DNA of 64,000 nucleotides from Allorhizobium pseudoryzae. Lineage in GTDB: Bacteria > Pseudomonadota > Alphaproteobacteria > Rhizobiales > Rhizobiaceae. The position numbers and the translations under genes were made by a program. The stretch spans positions 2,744,001-2,808,000 of the forward strand of contig NZ_CP049241.1 of the NCBI RefSeq assembly GCF_011046245.1, written 5' to 3'. The notes beneath the pieces are model-generated. The model had not been told where the DNA came from, ran no database searches, and saw nothing but the letters and a program-made list of their open reading frames with translations. Positions 43,648-53,777 of this stretch are shown piece by piece (positions within the stretch are counted from its first letter, which is position 1; each line of letters opens with the position of its first letter).

Positions 43648-44694
43648 TCAGCCGCCGGTCACGCTCATGTGGCGGGCAACGGCGGGGCGATTGTTGCGGT
43701 CGATGATGAAATCATGACCCTTCGGCTTGCGCGTGATCGCTTCGTCGATGGCGGCGGAGAGGTAACCATCGTCCGGCGAGGCGCGCAGCGCCGTGCGCAG
43801 GTCCGCGGCATCGTTCTGGCCGAGGCACATGTAGAGCGTGCCGGTGCAGGTGAGGCGGACGCGGTTGCAGCTTTCGCAGAAGTTATGCGTCATCGGCGTG
43901 ATGAAGCCGAGGCGTCCGCCGGTCTCCTTGACCTCGACATAACGGGCGGGGCCGCCGGTCTTGTAGGGGATTTCCGTCAGCGTGAACTGCTGTTCGAGGT
44001 TTTGCCGGAGTTCCGACAGCGGCATGTACTGGTCGGTGCGATCCTCATCGATCTCGCCCATCGGCATGGTCTCGATGACGGTCAGATCCATGCCGCGGCC
44101 ATGGGCAAAGCGCAGCATCTCTGGAATCTCGTGGTCGTTGAAGCCTTTCAGCGCAACCGCATTGAGCTTGATCTTCAAGCCCGCCTTCTGCGCCGCCTCG
44201 ATGCCTTCCATCACCTTGTCGAAATTGCCCCAGCGGGTGATCGCCTGGAATTTGTCGGCGTTTAGCGTATCGAGCGAGACGTTGATGCGCCGCACGCCGC
44301 AGGCATACAACTCGTCTGCGTACCGCGCGAGCTGCGAGCCATTGGTCGTCAGCGTCAGCTCCTCCAGCCGGCCTGCCTCGATATGGCGGCCGAGAGCGCG
44401 GACCAGGAACATGATGTTCTTGCGCACCAGGGGTTCGCCGCCGGTCAGCCTCAACTTGCGCACGCCCTTGGCGATGAAGGCGGAACAGAGCCGGTCGAGT
44501 TCTTCCAGCGTCAGAAGATCCTTCTTCGGCAGGAAGGTCATGTTTTCCGCCATGCAATAGGTGCAGCGGAAATCGCAGCGATCCGTCACCGAGACGCGCA
44601 GATAGGTGACGGCGCGACCGAACGGGTCGATCATCGACTCCTGACCGGCAGTCAGGCGGGCAGCGGGCGAGGGGGTGTTGACGAGGCTGTTCAA
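43648..44694 (-). CDS. moaA: GTP 3',8-cyclase MoaA
   Basis: A 348-residue radical SAM enzyme, first step of molybdopterin synthesis from GTP. The first cluster is CDFRCTYC in the usual CxxxCxxC position, preceded by YLRVSVTDR, and [13 protein letters not shown] binds SAM. The second iron-sulfur cluster uses [18 protein letters not shown]. The C-terminus ends in VTGG, the functional Gly-Gly. Length as expected. It stands alone, 8 kb from mobAB. Confidence 0.96.
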   Translation of the reverse strand: MNSLVNTPSPAARLTAGQESMIDPFGRAVTYLRVSVTDRCDFRCTYCMAENMTFLPKKDLLTLEELDRLCSAFIAKGVRKLRLTGGEPLVRKNIMFLVRALGRHIEAGRLEELTLTTNGSQLARYADELYACGVRRINVSLDTLNADKFQAITRWGNFDKVMEGIEAAQKAGLKIKLNAVALKGFNDHEIPEMLRFAHGRGMDLTVIETMPMGEIDEDRTDQYMPLSELRQNLEQQFTLTEIPYKTGGPARYVEVKETGGRLGFITPMTHNFCESCNRVRLTCTGTLYMCLGQNDAADLRTALRASPDDGYLSAAIDEAITRKPKGHDFIIDRNNRPAVARHMSVTGG

Positions 44695-44835
44695 GGCAAT
44701 CTCTCCATGCGTCCAAGATGGGTCTTGAACTGGCTGCCGTCAAGGCGGATACGAAGGGAAGGCGTGCCGGCCGCGGCTCTTGCAGCAATGCGTTTGCGCG
44801 CCATGTAATGTGTTCAGAATGGATGGATCCCGACA

Positions 44836-45234
44836 ATGGAAAGCTTGGACAATCCGGCCGCAGACAATGCCTGGCCGACCGAACTGCGCGTTTCGGAGGA
44901 TCGCCGCACCCTGACGGTGAGCTTCGACGATGGTGCCCGCTTTGCCATTCCCGCCGAGACGATGCGGGTGCTGTCTCCTTCGGCGGAAGTGCAGGGGCAT
45001 GGGCCCGGCCAGAAGGTGACCGTGCCCGGCAAGCGCAACGTTTCGATCCGCAACGTTGTGGCGGCCGGCAATTATGCGGTGCGGATCGCCTTCGACGACG
45101 GACATGACAGCGGGATCTTCACCTGGCGTTACCTGCGCGAACTGGGAGAGGACGGCGCGCGGCTGTTTGCCGCCTATGAGGCCGAGCTTGCCGAGAAGGG
45201 CATGAACCGCGACAACCCGGCGATCGCCAGATAG
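44836..45234 (+). CDS. DUF971 family protein
   Basis: A 132-residue protein with the N-terminal gamma-butyrobetaine-hydroxylase-like domain alone: WPTELRVSEDRRTLTVSFDDG, ETMRVLSPSAEVQGHG and NYAVRIAFDDGHDSGIFTW followed by YLREL. In complete hydroxylases this domain binds zinc, but the Cys/His set is only partly obvious here. DUF971 proteins are linked to iron-sulfur and molybdenum metabolism by neighbourhood; moaA is next door but on the other strand. Function unresolved. Confidence 0.88.
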   Translation: MESLDNPAADNAWPTELRVSEDRRTLTVSFDDGARFAIPAETMRVLSPSAEVQGHGPGQKVTVPGKRNVSIRNVVAAGNYAVRIAFDDGHDSGIFTWRYLRELGEDGARLFAAYEAELAEKGMNRDNPAIAR

Positions 45235-45240
45235 GTGCCG

Positions 45241-46452
45241 ATGACGAAGGGCGTGGACAGCAGCAGGCACTGGCTGCGCGACGAGGATCAGGAAGACAGG
45301 CAGGTCGGGTTTCCCGAGCTCTTCTTCGACCTTGTTTTCGTCTTTTCGCTGATCCAGCTTTCGCATTTCATCGTCGAGGAGTTTTCGCTGTCGCGCCTTG
45401 TGGAAGGCGGCGTCATCGCGCTCGCCTTGTGGTGGGTGTGGAACCACACCGCCTGGGTGACCAACTGGCTCGATCCCGCCCGCATGCCGATCCGCGCCAT
45501 GCTGTTCGGCCTGATGTTCTTCGGCCTCCTGATGTCGTCTGCCATCCCCGATGCGTTCGGGGCCAAGGGGCTGATGTTTGCCGGCGCGTATATCGCCATG
45601 CAGCTGGGGCGGTCGCTGTTTGCAATCTATGCCTTCCGCAACGTGCTGCCGGAGGTGCGGCGCAATTTCGTGCGTGTCTCGCTGTGGTTCGGCTTATCCG
45701 CGGTCTTCTGGTTGTGGGGGGCGCTGAGCGGCGAGGCGATACGGCTTACCCTCTGGTTCATCGCGCTTGCCATCGAATATGCCGCCCCCGAGGTGCGCTT
45801 CTTCGTGCCGGGGCTTGACCGGTCGCATGCGAGCGACTGGAAGATTTCCGGCGAGCACATGGCAGACCGTTGTGCGCTGTTCGTGATGATCTGCCTCGGC
45901 GAGAGCATTCTGGCGATCGGCCGCAGTTTTGCCGACGAGGATCTTTCGTGGCTGGTGATCGCCACCTTCGTCGGCGCCTTTCTCGCCAGCGTCTCGATGT
46001 GGTGGATCTATTTTCATTTCGGTCAGGTCAAGACGAAACGGGAAATGGAAGAAACGGACGAGCCGGGGGAGCTTGCGCTGCATGTCTTCACCTATGGCCA
46101 CATGCCGGTGGTGGCCGGTGTGATTCTGGCGGCAATCTCGGCCGAGCATCTGCTGGCCCATCCGGGCGAGACGGGCGATGCGGCCCGGGCGCTGGTGATC
46201 CTCGGCGGCCCGGTCCTGTTCCTCGCCGGCAATCTCTTCGTCAAGCGGGTGACGACGGGCAGGCTGCCGCGGTCGCACCTGGCCGGCATCGGGGTCGCGC
46301 TGCTGTTCATGCCGGTCGGGCTTTCCGTTGCGACCTATTGGACCGGGCTCGTCGGTCTGGCGGCCCTGCTTTTGGTGGCGATCCTCGAATATCGCGGCCT
46401 GGCGCAGACGCCGCACGCCTCCGACGAGGTGGGCGAGCTGGAGAGCGAGTAG
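45241..46452 (+). CDS. Low temperature requirement protein A (LtrA)
   Basis: A 403-residue protein with about ten membrane helices. The start RQVGFPELFFDLVFVFSLIQ is the LtrA family signature. The ATG at 45241 follows the DUF971 stop by six bases; a GTG at 45235 is the alternative. Co-transcription with DUF971 is likely. In Listeria the family was linked to growth at low temperature; the activity of the protein is not known. Confidence 0.9.
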   Translation: MTKGVDSSRHWLRDEDQEDRQVGFPELFFDLVFVFSLIQLSHFIVEEFSLSRLVEGGVIALALWWVWNHTAWVTNWLDPARMPIRAMLFGLMFFGLLMSSAIPDAFGAKGLMFAGAYIAMQLGRSLFAIYAFRNVLPEVRRNFVRVSLWFGLSAVFWLWGALSGEAIRLTLWFIALAIEYAAPEVRFFVPGLDRSHASDWKISGEHMADRCALFVMICLGESILAIGRSFADEDLSWLVIATFVGAFLASVSMWWIYFHFGQVKTKREMEETDEPGELALHVFTYGHMPVVAGVILAAISAEHLLAHPGETGDAARALVILGGPVLFLAGNLFVKRVTTGRLPRSHLAGIGVALLFMPVGLSVATYWTGLVGLAALLLVAILEYRGLAQTPHASDEVGELESE

Positions 46453-46526
46453 TTTCGCAAAGACAGACGCTTGAGTGCAAACCGCAACGGGGATAGCGTG
46501 CCGCCGCCCAGACCCGGAGGAAGAGC

Positions 46527-47135
46527 ATGTCCATCATCACCAGCCCGGACCAGTTGCGCGAGATCTACGCCGGCGCATCGGACGCTTCGCTCATCAAGGT
46601 GACGCCGCAGCTGACCGTCGAATACCGTGCCTATATCGAGGCCTCGCCCTTCGTGGCGCTGGCAACGGTCGGACCGGAAGGGCTCGACTGCTCGCCGCGC
46701 GGCGATCTCGGCGGCGTGGTGCGCGTCGAGGACGAGAAGACCGTTTCAGTGCCCGACTGGCGCGGCAACAATCGGGTCGATTCGCTGATGAACATCGTCC
46801 GTGACCCGCGCGTGGCGCTGATGTTCCTCATTCCGGGCTCGAACACGGTGATGCGCATCAATGGCCGTGCGGTCGTCTCGATCGACGCGACGCTTCTTGA
46901 AAGTTTCGAGATGGACGGCAAACACCCGCGCACCGTTGTCGTGGTGACGATCGACGAGGTGTACTTCCAGTGTGCGCGGGCGGTGATGCGCGCCGATCTG
47001 TGGAACCCGGAGCATTTCGTTGATCCGGCCCAGCTTCCAAGCGCGGGTGACATGCTGAAGGCGGCAAAATCGGATTTCGACAAGGACACCTATGACCGCC
47101 AGTGGGCGGCGCGGGCCGCGGCCACCATGTGGTGA
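46527..47135 (+). CDS. Pyridoxamine 5'-phosphate oxidase-like FMN-binding protein
   Basis: A 202-residue protein with the FMN-binding split barrel: SPFVALATVGPEGLDCSPRGD, VSVPDWRGNNRVDSLMNIVRDP and MFLIPGSNTVMRINGRA match the MSMEG_1061-like PPOX subfamily. AGGAAGAG precedes the ATG. Such proteins reduce or bind small aromatic molecules or haem; the target here is unknown. A single gene. Confidence 0.88.
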   Translation: MSIITSPDQLREIYAGASDASLIKVTPQLTVEYRAYIEASPFVALATVGPEGLDCSPRGDLGGVVRVEDEKTVSVPDWRGNNRVDSLMNIVRDPRVALMFLIPGSNTVMRINGRAVVSIDATLLESFEMDGKHPRTVVVVTIDEVYFQCARAVMRADLWNPEHFVDPAQLPSAGDMLKAAKSDFDKDTYDRQWAARAAATMW

Positions 47136-47179
47136 GCCCACCTGCGCGGTGAACCCCTCTGGTGAACCGGCTGGCCGGA

Positions 47180-48250
47180 TTATTTCTTGTAGATGAGCCA
47201 GCCCTTGCCGGCATAGTCCTTGCGCATGCCGTCCTCGTAAAGAACCGAGCGGTTGCGACCGGCATTCTTGGCGGCGTAGAGCGCGGTGTCCGATTTGGCG
47301 TAGAGATCCCCCGCATCCTCCGCCTGGCTTCCGGTGGCATAACCGAGCGACAGCGTGACCGGACCGTAATCGATGCCCGTGCGCGAATTGCGGAAGGGGC
47401 GGCTTTCGAGCGCGCGGCGGACGCGTTCGCACATGGCCATCACTTCTTCGGGCGTGTTGCCTTCGATGACGAGAGCGAATTCCTCGCCGCCGGTGCGGGC
47501 GATGAAGATGTCCTTGCGGACGTTCGTGCGGATCACGGCGGCGACGGAGGCGAGCACCTTGTCGCCGACCGGATGGCCCCAGGTATCGTTGATCCGCTTG
47601 AAATTGTCGATATCGGCCAGCACCAGCGCCGTGAGCGGCAGGCGCATCGGATCGTCATACAGCGCGCTCAATTTCTCGTCGAAGGCGCGTCGGTTCGACA
47701 GGCGCGTGAGTGAATCGGTGTTGGCGATCCGCTTGTACTCGTCCAGTTCGCGCCGCACCTGCTCCATCTCGTGCGATTTCTTCGCCACGCCCTCGACCGT
47801 CCGTTCGCCATTGGCAATGGTTTCACCCGTTGCCTGAGTCAGGAGCACGATTGCGCTCCGCAGGAGATCTGAGGAGGTGTGGCTCTTCGAGTTGATGCGG
47901 GTGGCCGTTTCGTCGAGCAGCCGGTTATAGCTGTGAAGCGACGACTGTTCCTGCTGAAGCAGTTTCAGCAGCGCATCGAGTTGGCCCAGCAACTCGGCAT
48001 GCGCCTTTTCAACGGCCTTGCTCTGCCCCGTCCCGAGGAAGGTCGCCGCAAGGCTGTCGAGTTCTTCCTGGGTTGCATGGGAGCCGAGAAGCGCAAGTTC
48101 TCGCGTCAATTCCGGATTGGTACCGATATAGGCTTCGTAAAAAAGATTATAGTTTCTCGGAATGGGCGAGGCGCCCATTGCGCGCATAGCGTGTACGATC
48201 TGACTCGTTATATCGGAGACCTGCACCTTTGGCGCAACAGCCGTTGTCAT
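47180..48250 (-). CDS. Soluble diguanylate cyclase (GGEEF)
   Basis: A 356-residue protein without membrane helices. An N-terminal helical segment (about 1-165) with a coiled coil precedes a GGDEF domain starting DSLTRLSNRRAFDEKL, with the active-site loop ARTGGEEFALVIEG near 254. The GGEEF form is catalytically competent. The usual RxxD inhibitory site is RKDI here and so probably absent. It should make c-di-GMP from two GTP. The helical N-terminus resembles regulatory parts of diguanylate cyclases seen in rhizobia. Confidence 0.9.
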   Translation of the reverse strand: MTTAVAPKVQVSDITSQIVHAMRAMGASPIPRNYNLFYEAYIGTNPELTRELALLGSHATQEELDSLAATFLGTGQSKAVEKAHAELLGQLDALLKLLQQEQSSLHSYNRLLDETATRINSKSHTSSDLLRSAIVLLTQATGETIANGERTVEGVAKKSHEMEQVRRELDEYKRIANTDSLTRLSNRRAFDEKLSALYDDPMRLPLTALVLADIDNFKRINDTWGHPVGDKVLASVAAVIRTNVRKDIFIARTGGEEFALVIEGNTPEEVMAMCERVRRALESRPFRNSRTGIDYGPVTLSLGYATGSQAEDAGDLYAKSDTALYAAKNAGRNRSVLYEDGMRKDYAGKGWLIYKK

Positions 48251-48526
48251 CCCTCAACTCCGACAGTCTTATGTGATTAGCAGTCGGTAGGATTAGCTCG
48301 GAATTCTTTGGAAATCATTAAAATTGTGTAGTTTCAACAACTTGTTCAAAGCGCTATGGAAGATTTTGCTTCCCTAATATCAACGCAATATCATAGACTT
48401 GAAAAACAGTTCCACCGTGCAGAAAAAATTTTCATAATCTCTCAGTTGTGTCTTCGGGGCGTAAAGAAGCCCGCCGCAAGAAAAACGGACGGCCCTTCTG
48501 GCCGCCCGTTTCGTATCCGATTCGTT
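48251..48526. other. AT-rich intergenic region between DGC and fumC
   Basis: This 276-base stretch is clearly richer in A and T (notably 48300-48450) and contains the upstream region of the diguanylate cyclase gene on the minus strand and, near 48480-48510, the fumC terminator. I find no coding sequence. Curvature or nucleoid-protein binding is possible but not testable by eye. Confidence 0.5.
48479..48510 (-). terminator. fumC terminator
   Basis: Read on the minus strand ACGGGCGGCC and GGCCGTCCGT form a ten-pair stem with one wobble, followed by TTTTT. It lies 17 bases after the fumC stop. Confidence 0.75.
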
Positions 48527-49915
48527 TTACTTCGGGCCGATCATGTTTTCCGGGCGGACATACTGATCGAATTCTTCGTTGGTCAGATAACCGCCGCCGA
48601 CGGCTTCTTCGCGCAGCGTCGTGCCGTTCTTGTGTGCGGTCTTGGCAATCTTGGCGCAGATGTCATAGCCCAGCTTGCCGTTCAGCGCCGTCACCAGCAT
48701 CAGCGAGTTTTCGACGCCGCGCTTGATGTTGTCCTCGCGCGCTTCGATGCCGACCACGCAATTGTCGGTGAAGGAGACGGCGGCATCGCCCAGAAGCTGC
48801 ACCGACTGCAGGAAATTGTAGGCCATCATCGGATTGTAGACGTTGAGCTCGAAATGGCCCTGGCTGCCGGCAAAGGTGATCGCGGCGTGATTGCCAAAGA
48901 TGTGGGCGCAGACCTGCGTGAGGGCTTCCGACTGCGTCGGGTTCACCTTGCCCGGCATGATTGAGGAGCCCGGCTCGTTTTCCGGCAGGGCCAGTTCGCC
49001 GAGACCGGCACGCGGACCGGAGCCGAGGAAGCGGATGTCGTTGGCGATCTTGAAGAGGGCGGCAGCCGCGGCGTTGATCGCGCCGTGCGCGAAGACCATG
49101 GCGTCATGGGCGGCCAGCGCCTCGAACTTGTTCGGGGCCGTGACGAAGGGCAGGTCGGTGATCTTGGCGATTTCTTCCGCGACCTTTTCGGCAAAGCCGA
49201 CCGGTGCGTTGAGGCCGGTCCCGACGGCGGTGCCGCCCTGGGCCAGTTCATAAAGGCCGGACAGCGAGATTTCGAGACGCTTGATGGCGGAGGCGACCTG
49301 CGCGGTATAGCCGCCGAATTCCTGGCCGAGCGTCAGCGGCGTGGCATCCTGCGTGTGCGTACGGCCGATCTTGATGATGTGGGCGAAGGCCTTCGACTTG
49401 GCATCGAGCGCCGCATGCAGGTGCTTGAGGCTCGGGATCAGGTGACGGACGATCTGTTCGGCGCAGGCGATGTGCATGGCCGTCGGATAGGTGTCGTTCG
49501 ACGACTGGCTCATGTTGACGTGGTCGTTCGGATGCACCGGCTTCTTCGAGCCCATCACGCCGCCCAGCATTTCGATGGCGCGGTTGGAGATCACCTCGTT
49601 GGCATTCATGTTCGACTGCGTGCCGGAGCCGGTCTGCCAGACGACGAGCGGGAAGTGGTCGTTCAGCTTGCCGTCGATGACTTCCTGGGCGGCTGCGATG
49701 ATGGTCTCGCCGATCTTGGCGTCGAGGCCGCCAAGCGCCATGTTGGCGCGGGCGGCCGCCTGCTTGACGATGCCGAGCGCGCGCACGACGGAGAGCGGCT
49801 GCTTTTCCCAGCCGATCTTGAAGTTGCCGAGCGAGCGCTGGGCCTGGGCGCCCCAGTAGCGGTCGCTGGCGACCTCGATCGGGCCAAAGGTATCGGTTTC
49901 GGTGCGCGTGGTCAT
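48527..49915 (-). CDS. fumC: Fumarate hydratase class II
   Basis: A 462-residue TCA-cycle enzyme interconverting fumarate and malate. Conserved parts are [48 protein letters not shown], the signature [13 protein letters not shown], and [16 protein letters not shown]. Length matches the FumC family. It is a single gene with its own terminator. Confidence 0.97.
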   Translation of the reverse strand: MTTRTETDTFGPIEVASDRYWGAQAQRSLGNFKIGWEKQPLSVVRALGIVKQAAARANMALGGLDAKIGETIIAAAQEVIDGKLNDHFPLVVWQTGSGTQSNMNANEVISNRAIEMLGGVMGSKKPVHPNDHVNMSQSSNDTYPTAMHIACAEQIVRHLIPSLKHLHAALDAKSKAFAHIIKIGRTHTQDATPLTLGQEFGGYTAQVASAIKRLEISLSGLYELAQGGTAVGTGLNAPVGFAEKVAEEIAKITDLPFVTAPNKFEALAAHDAMVFAHGAINAAAAALFKIANDIRFLGSGPRAGLGELALPENEPGSSIMPGKVNPTQSEALTQVCAHIFGNHAAITFAGSQGHFELNVYNPMMAYNFLQSVQLLGDAAVSFTDNCVVGIEAREDNIKRGVENSLMLVTALNGKLGYDICAKIAKTAHKNGTTLREEAVGGGYLTNEEFDQYVRPENMIGPK

Positions 49916-50324
49916 CGGTCTGCCTCTGTGTTACACGGGATCGGGGTAGGGTCTCGAAAGGGCCGGCGGACCATGCCGCCATCACGCCCCGCGAGCCCGG
50001 GCGGGCGAATTACTATACGAAAGACTGGCGACTGCAAGCACTGCGAAGGTGTCAATCCGGTCGCTTTTGCCGTGCTTTTCCGGTCACGCTCGCAAAAAGT
50101 TGTGCGGAGCAATGCGGTCTTCAGATGAACTGAAGGCCGGATGGTAAGGCGGCGTCAGTAAAAATTTAACGAATGCTTTCTTAAGGTTCTGGAAACGATT
50201 GGCGGTGGCCGCTGCCCGTAAGCGCGACTGACGTGCTGCCTTTCGTTTACTTTTCACGTCGCGCGTGATCCGCTAGACAGGCGCGACAGAATTTACAGAT
50301 GCCCGCTGATTCAAGGCTCACAAG
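49916..50324. other. Intergenic region between fumC and the L,D-transpeptidase gene
   Basis: This 409-base region separates divergent genes and must hold both promoters. On the minus strand TATAGT (50012-50017) with CTTGCA 15 bases upstream resembles a sigma-70 promoter for fumC but the spacer is short. On the plus side the sequence around 50150-50190 is A/T-rich (TAAAAATTTAACG). I see no reading frame, no repeat and no RNA I can name. Confidence 0.45.
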
Positions 50325-52286
50325 GTGACGGGGACCCACTTGCCGCACGCCCATAAAAAGACTTCGCTGATGCTCGCCCTGATGTCGGGCATTTCCGTCT
50401 GTTCGCTGGCCGTACCATCTGCCAACGCGCTGACCCTGATGGACATGCTGCGCGGTAACCGCCCGAGCATCCAGGAGCAGGTGGAAGGCCGCACCGGCGC
50501 GGCTGCCGTGTCTCCGGCCGAGCAGCGCGCGATCGACCGGAGCGATCCGGAGCCGCTGCCGAAGGTCTCCGGTCCGAAATATTACACCTACAAGACCGAC
50601 GGCATGCGTGCCGTGAAGACGGCGGGTTTTGCCGCGGCCTCGGCCACCGGCGACATGCGTTTCCTGCTGGACGCGAAGGTTTCGGCGCCGTCCGATATCG
50701 CGACGGCCTTGGAAACCTACTACCGCGCCGCGGCAACGCCGCTCTGGGTCGAGCAGGGCGATGTGAACGAGCGTGCGCGTGCCGTGCTGGCTGCCTTCGA
50801 GAAGGCGGGCGATTACGGGCTCGATCCGGCCGATTACCGCATCAGCGTGCCGGCACTGACGACGTCTTCCGTGACCGACCCGGCAGCGCCGGCGGCAGAG
50901 GCCGCGTCCGTTCAGCCGGACACGGTGTCCACTGGTCCTGCGACCGCACCGGCTGCCGCGGCGACCACCGCGGCTCCGGCGGACCAGCAGCAGAAAGACC
51001 TGATGCAGTTCGAGCTGGCGCTTTCGGCCAAGGCGCTGATGTTTGCGCAGGACATGGTGCGCGGACGCATCGACCCGAACCGGATCTCCGGTTTCCATGA
51101 CCTGAAGCGCAAGGACGTGAACCTTGCCGCGATCCTGCCGGGCGTCGCCGCGGCGCCGGATGCGGCTGCCTATCTGGACGGCTTTGCGCCGCAGAGCCCG
51201 CAGTTCCTGGCGCTGAAGACCGAGTTGGCGCGCCTGCGCGCCGAGGCGGTCGCGACCGAGGCTCCGGTCTCGCTGCCGGACAACCTGCTGCTGAAGCCGG
51301 GGCAGACGAGCGAGGACCTCGCCAAGGTCGTCTCCGTTATCGAAAAGCGCGGTTCGGACCAGTTGAAGACTGAGCACGCGGCAACCCTGGCCGCCTATCA
51401 GGATACGCCGACCTATGCGCCGGAGCTGGTGGAACTGGTGAAAGGCTTCCAGCAGGAGCTCGGTCTCAAGGCCGACGGCGTGATTGGCCCGGCAACCGTG
51501 CGCGCCATGACGGGCCACACCGCCGAGAGCAAGATCGACAAGCTGGTGGTTGCCATGGAGCAGGCGCGCTGGCTGCCGGACAATCTGGGCGATCGCTACG
51601 TCTTCATCAACCAGCCGGCCTTCCAGGTCTATTACCACGAGCACGGGCAGGAGCAGTTTTCCATGCGCGTGGTCGTCGGCTCGCGCTCGAACCAGACCTA
51701 CTTCTTCCAGGACCAGATCGAGACGGTGGAAGTCAACCCGTACTGGGGCGTGCCGCAGTCGATCATCATCAACGAGATGCTGCCGAAGCTGCGCAAGGAC
51801 CCGAGCTATCTCGACAGGCTGGGCTATCAGGTGGAAGTCGCCGGCCGCGCCGTTCCGTCCACCGCCGTTGACTGGTATTCCTCGACGCAGTCCGTGTCGG
51901 TGCGCCAGCCGCCCTCAAGCGACAATGCACTCGGCGAGTTGAAGATCCTCTTCCCCAACAGCCATGCGATCTACATGCATGACACGCCGCAGAAGGCCTT
52001 CTTCAAGCGCGACATGCGCGCCTTGAGCCACGGCTGCGTGCGCCTGGCCGAGCCGCGCAAGATGGCGGCTGCCGTACTGGGCGTCAGCGAGGCGGAGGTC
52101 GGCAAGCGGATCGCGGAAGGCAAGAACGCTGCCCTTCCGGTGACGGCGAAGATCCCGGTCTATGTCGCCTATTTCACCGCCTGGCCGAACAAGGACGGGC
52201 AGGTGGAGTTCTTCGATGACGTCTATGGCCGCGACGAAGCGGTGGACAAGGCTTTCGCGGCGACGAGCAAGGCGCGCGGCGCCTGA
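50325..52286 (+). CDS. L,D-transpeptidase (YcbB/ErfK-like) with peptidoglycan-binding domain
   Basis: A 653-residue exported enzyme starting at a GTG with AAGG upstream. A signal peptide (up to about residue 36, ANA) precedes an N-terminal scaffold (about 100-290), a PG_binding_1 domain (ELVKGFQQELGLKADGVIGP followed by ATVRAMTG, about 365-395) and a YkuD catalytic domain with ALSHGCVRLAEPRKMA near 569, where Cys is the nucleophile and His/Arg complete the site. It cross-links peptidoglycan by 3-3 bonds or attaches outer-membrane protein, as YcbB-like enzymes do. A terminator follows. Confidence 0.93.
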   Translation: MTGTHLPHAHKKTSLMLALMSGISVCSLAVPSANALTLMDMLRGNRPSIQEQVEGRTGAAAVSPAEQRAIDRSDPEPLPKVSGPKYYTYKTDGMRAVKTAGFAAASATGDMRFLLDAKVSAPSDIATALETYYRAAATPLWVEQGDVNERARAVLAAFEKAGDYGLDPADYRISVPALTTSSVTDPAAPAAEAASVQPDTVSTGPATAPAAAATTAAPADQQQKDLMQFELALSAKALMFAQDMVRGRIDPNRISGFHDLKRKDVNLAAILPGVAAAPDAAAYLDGFAPQSPQFLALKTELARLRAEAVATEAPVSLPDNLLLKPGQTSEDLAKVVSVIEKRGSDQLKTEHAATLAAYQDTPTYAPELVELVKGFQQELGLKADGVIGPATVRAMTGHTAESKIDKLVVAMEQARWLPDNLGDRYVFINQPAFQVYYHEHGQEQFSMRVVVGSRSNQTYFFQDQIETVEVNPYWGVPQSIIINEMLPKLRKDPSYLDRLGYQVEVAGRAVPSTAVDWYSSTQSVSVRQPPSSDNALGELKILFPNSHAIYMHDTPQKAFFKRDMRALSHGCVRLAEPRKMAAAVLGVSEAEVGKRIAEGKNAALPVTAKIPVYVAYFTAWPNKDGQVEFFDDVYGRDEAVDKAFAATSKARGA

Positions 52287-52314
52287 CTCAAGCCAAGTGA
52301 CATGATGGACAGGA

Positions 52315-52345
52315 CGCCCGCGGTGATGAGCCGCGGGCGTTTTTA
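52315..52345 (+). terminator. L,D-transpeptidase gene terminator
   Basis: CGCCCGCGG (52315-52323) and CCGCGGGCG (52331-52339) make a nine-pair stem around TGATGAG, followed by TTTTT. It sits 29 bases after the stop. Confidence 0.88.
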
Positions 52346-52503
52346 TTCGGACTTGGTTGGTGTTCCGGTGCCCGCTTGCATTGCGGACTCGGTCCGAACG
52401 GCGATTGTCCCGCCGTTCTATCTCACACATTCGTGTCAGCGGCGCGATTGCATGCCGGGATCGGGTTTGGCAGGGTCTTGGCGATCTCGTCAGGGGGGCG
52501 GCC

Positions 52504-52861
52504 ATGAGTGTGTCCGAAGCAGAAAACCGCAGGCAGTATGGCGATGTGCGCAAGATTGCGGCGCGGGCTCGACTTCTGACGTGTTACACGATCGCAGACA
52601 CAGGCTGGTTTCCGTGGGTTGCGGCCCAGATGCCGCTGGACGAGGGGGCTCGTCTTCTGGATGTCGGATGCGGTCCGGGCTGGTTTTGGGCCTCCTGCGG
52701 GCCGCTGCCCACTGATCTCGACCTAACGCTTGTCGATCGTTGCCGGCGAGGCCGAACTGTCGGCCTTCCGAAACGCCATCCATGCGGCCTTCGAACGGGG
52801 CGGCGGGGCGATCGAGACCAAGCAGGAGCGCGGTCTCTTCATCAGCCGCAAGGCGCCATGA
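52504..52861 (+). pseudogene. SAM-dependent methyltransferase pseudogene (internal deletion)
   Basis: From the ATG at 52504 the frame reads a methyltransferase N-terminus through the SAM loop GARLLDVGCGPGWFWAS to LTLVD at 52737. There it stops matching: the C-terminus continues in another frame from about 52739 (VAGEAELSAFRNAIHAAFE followed by RGGGAIETKQERGLFISRK) to a TGA at 52859-52861. The parts are the two ends of a class I methyltransferase; roughly half of a normal 250-270 residue protein is missing between. I conclude a deletion with frameshift. The remnant abuts the gph gene. Confidence 0.7.
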
Positions 52862-52877
52862 TCCGAAACGCCGTGCG

Positions 52878-53576
52878 TCAGGCAGCGTTTTCAGCCATCA
52901 CCGCATCCACCAGCTCCGGGGTCAGCTCGCGGAAATGGTCGATGATGCGGGTCGGCTGAAGCTCGGCTATCGGCACGTCCGAGTAGCCAAAGGTAACGCC
53001 GACGGAGCCGACTTTTGCGTTCTTTGCCGCCATGATGTCGTTCACGCTGTCGCCGATCAGGATGCTGCGGGTGGGATCGCCGCCGGCACGCTCGATGGTG
53101 CCGAGCAGGTGGCGGGCATCGGGCTTGCGCACGGGGAAGGTGTCGCCGCCGGTGATCGCGGCAAAACGTGTCGTCAGTTGCATGCGGTCGAGAAGCGGCA
53201 GGGCGAGCTGTTCCAGCTTGTTGGTGCAGACGGCAAGCTGCATGCCGGCGGCCTCCAGCCGGTCGAAGCACTCCGCAAGCCCGTCGTAGACGGCGCTCTT
53301 GCCGGGCATATGCGCGAGATAGTGCTCGAGGAAATGCGCCAGCAGCTGCTCCAGCTCGGTATCGTCGATCGGAACTTCGCGCAGCTTGAAGGCGCGACGG
53401 ATCATGACGCGGGCGCCCTGTCCGACGAGATGGGTGAGGTCGTCGAAGGTGACGGGGGCGAGATCTCGGAGCGCAATCGTGTCGTTCAGGCTGTCGATCA
53501 GATCGGGCGCGGTGTTGATCATCGTGCCGTCGAGATCGAAGACGACGAGAGGCTTGACGCTTATCGGTTGGATCAC
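52878..53576 (-). CDS. gph: Phosphoglycolate phosphatase (HAD superfamily)
   Basis: A 232-residue HAD hydrolase. VVFDLDGTMINTAPDL is motif I with both catalytic Asp; CTNKLEQ is motif II, RKPDARHLLGTIERAG motif III, and LIGDSVNDIMAAKNAK motif IV. The cap region is the usual size for Gph. It removes phosphate from 2-phosphoglycolate arising from DNA repair or oxygenase reactions. Substrate assigned by family resemblance; HAD relatives with other substrates look alike. Divergent from rpiA. Confidence 0.9.
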   Translation of the reverse strand: MIQPISVKPLVVFDLDGTMINTAPDLIDSLNDTIALRDLAPVTFDDLTHLVGQGARVMIRRAFKLREVPIDDTELEQLLAHFLEHYLAHMPGKSAVYDGLAECFDRLEAAGMQLAVCTNKLEQLALPLLDRMQLTTRFAAITGGDTFPVRKPDARHLLGTIERAGGDPTRSILIGDSVNDIMAAKNAKVGSVGVTFGYSDVPIAELQPTRIIDHFRELTPELVDAVMAENAA

Positions 53577-53777
53577 GGTCGGTCCTTGGGGCTTGCATGA
53601 GGAATTCGAAAGAACGCGTCTGACTTAGCCGCTGAATATGTCATTTGCAATTTTGCTGCCGATCTATTGTGGCACTCTCAAGCAGATTGCATGCTGATTG
53701 CGTGCGGCGGGGACTTTTGTTTGGCGAACGGGGCGTGTAAACAGCACCTCGGCGAAACAGACGGGAGCTTGCGGCGC

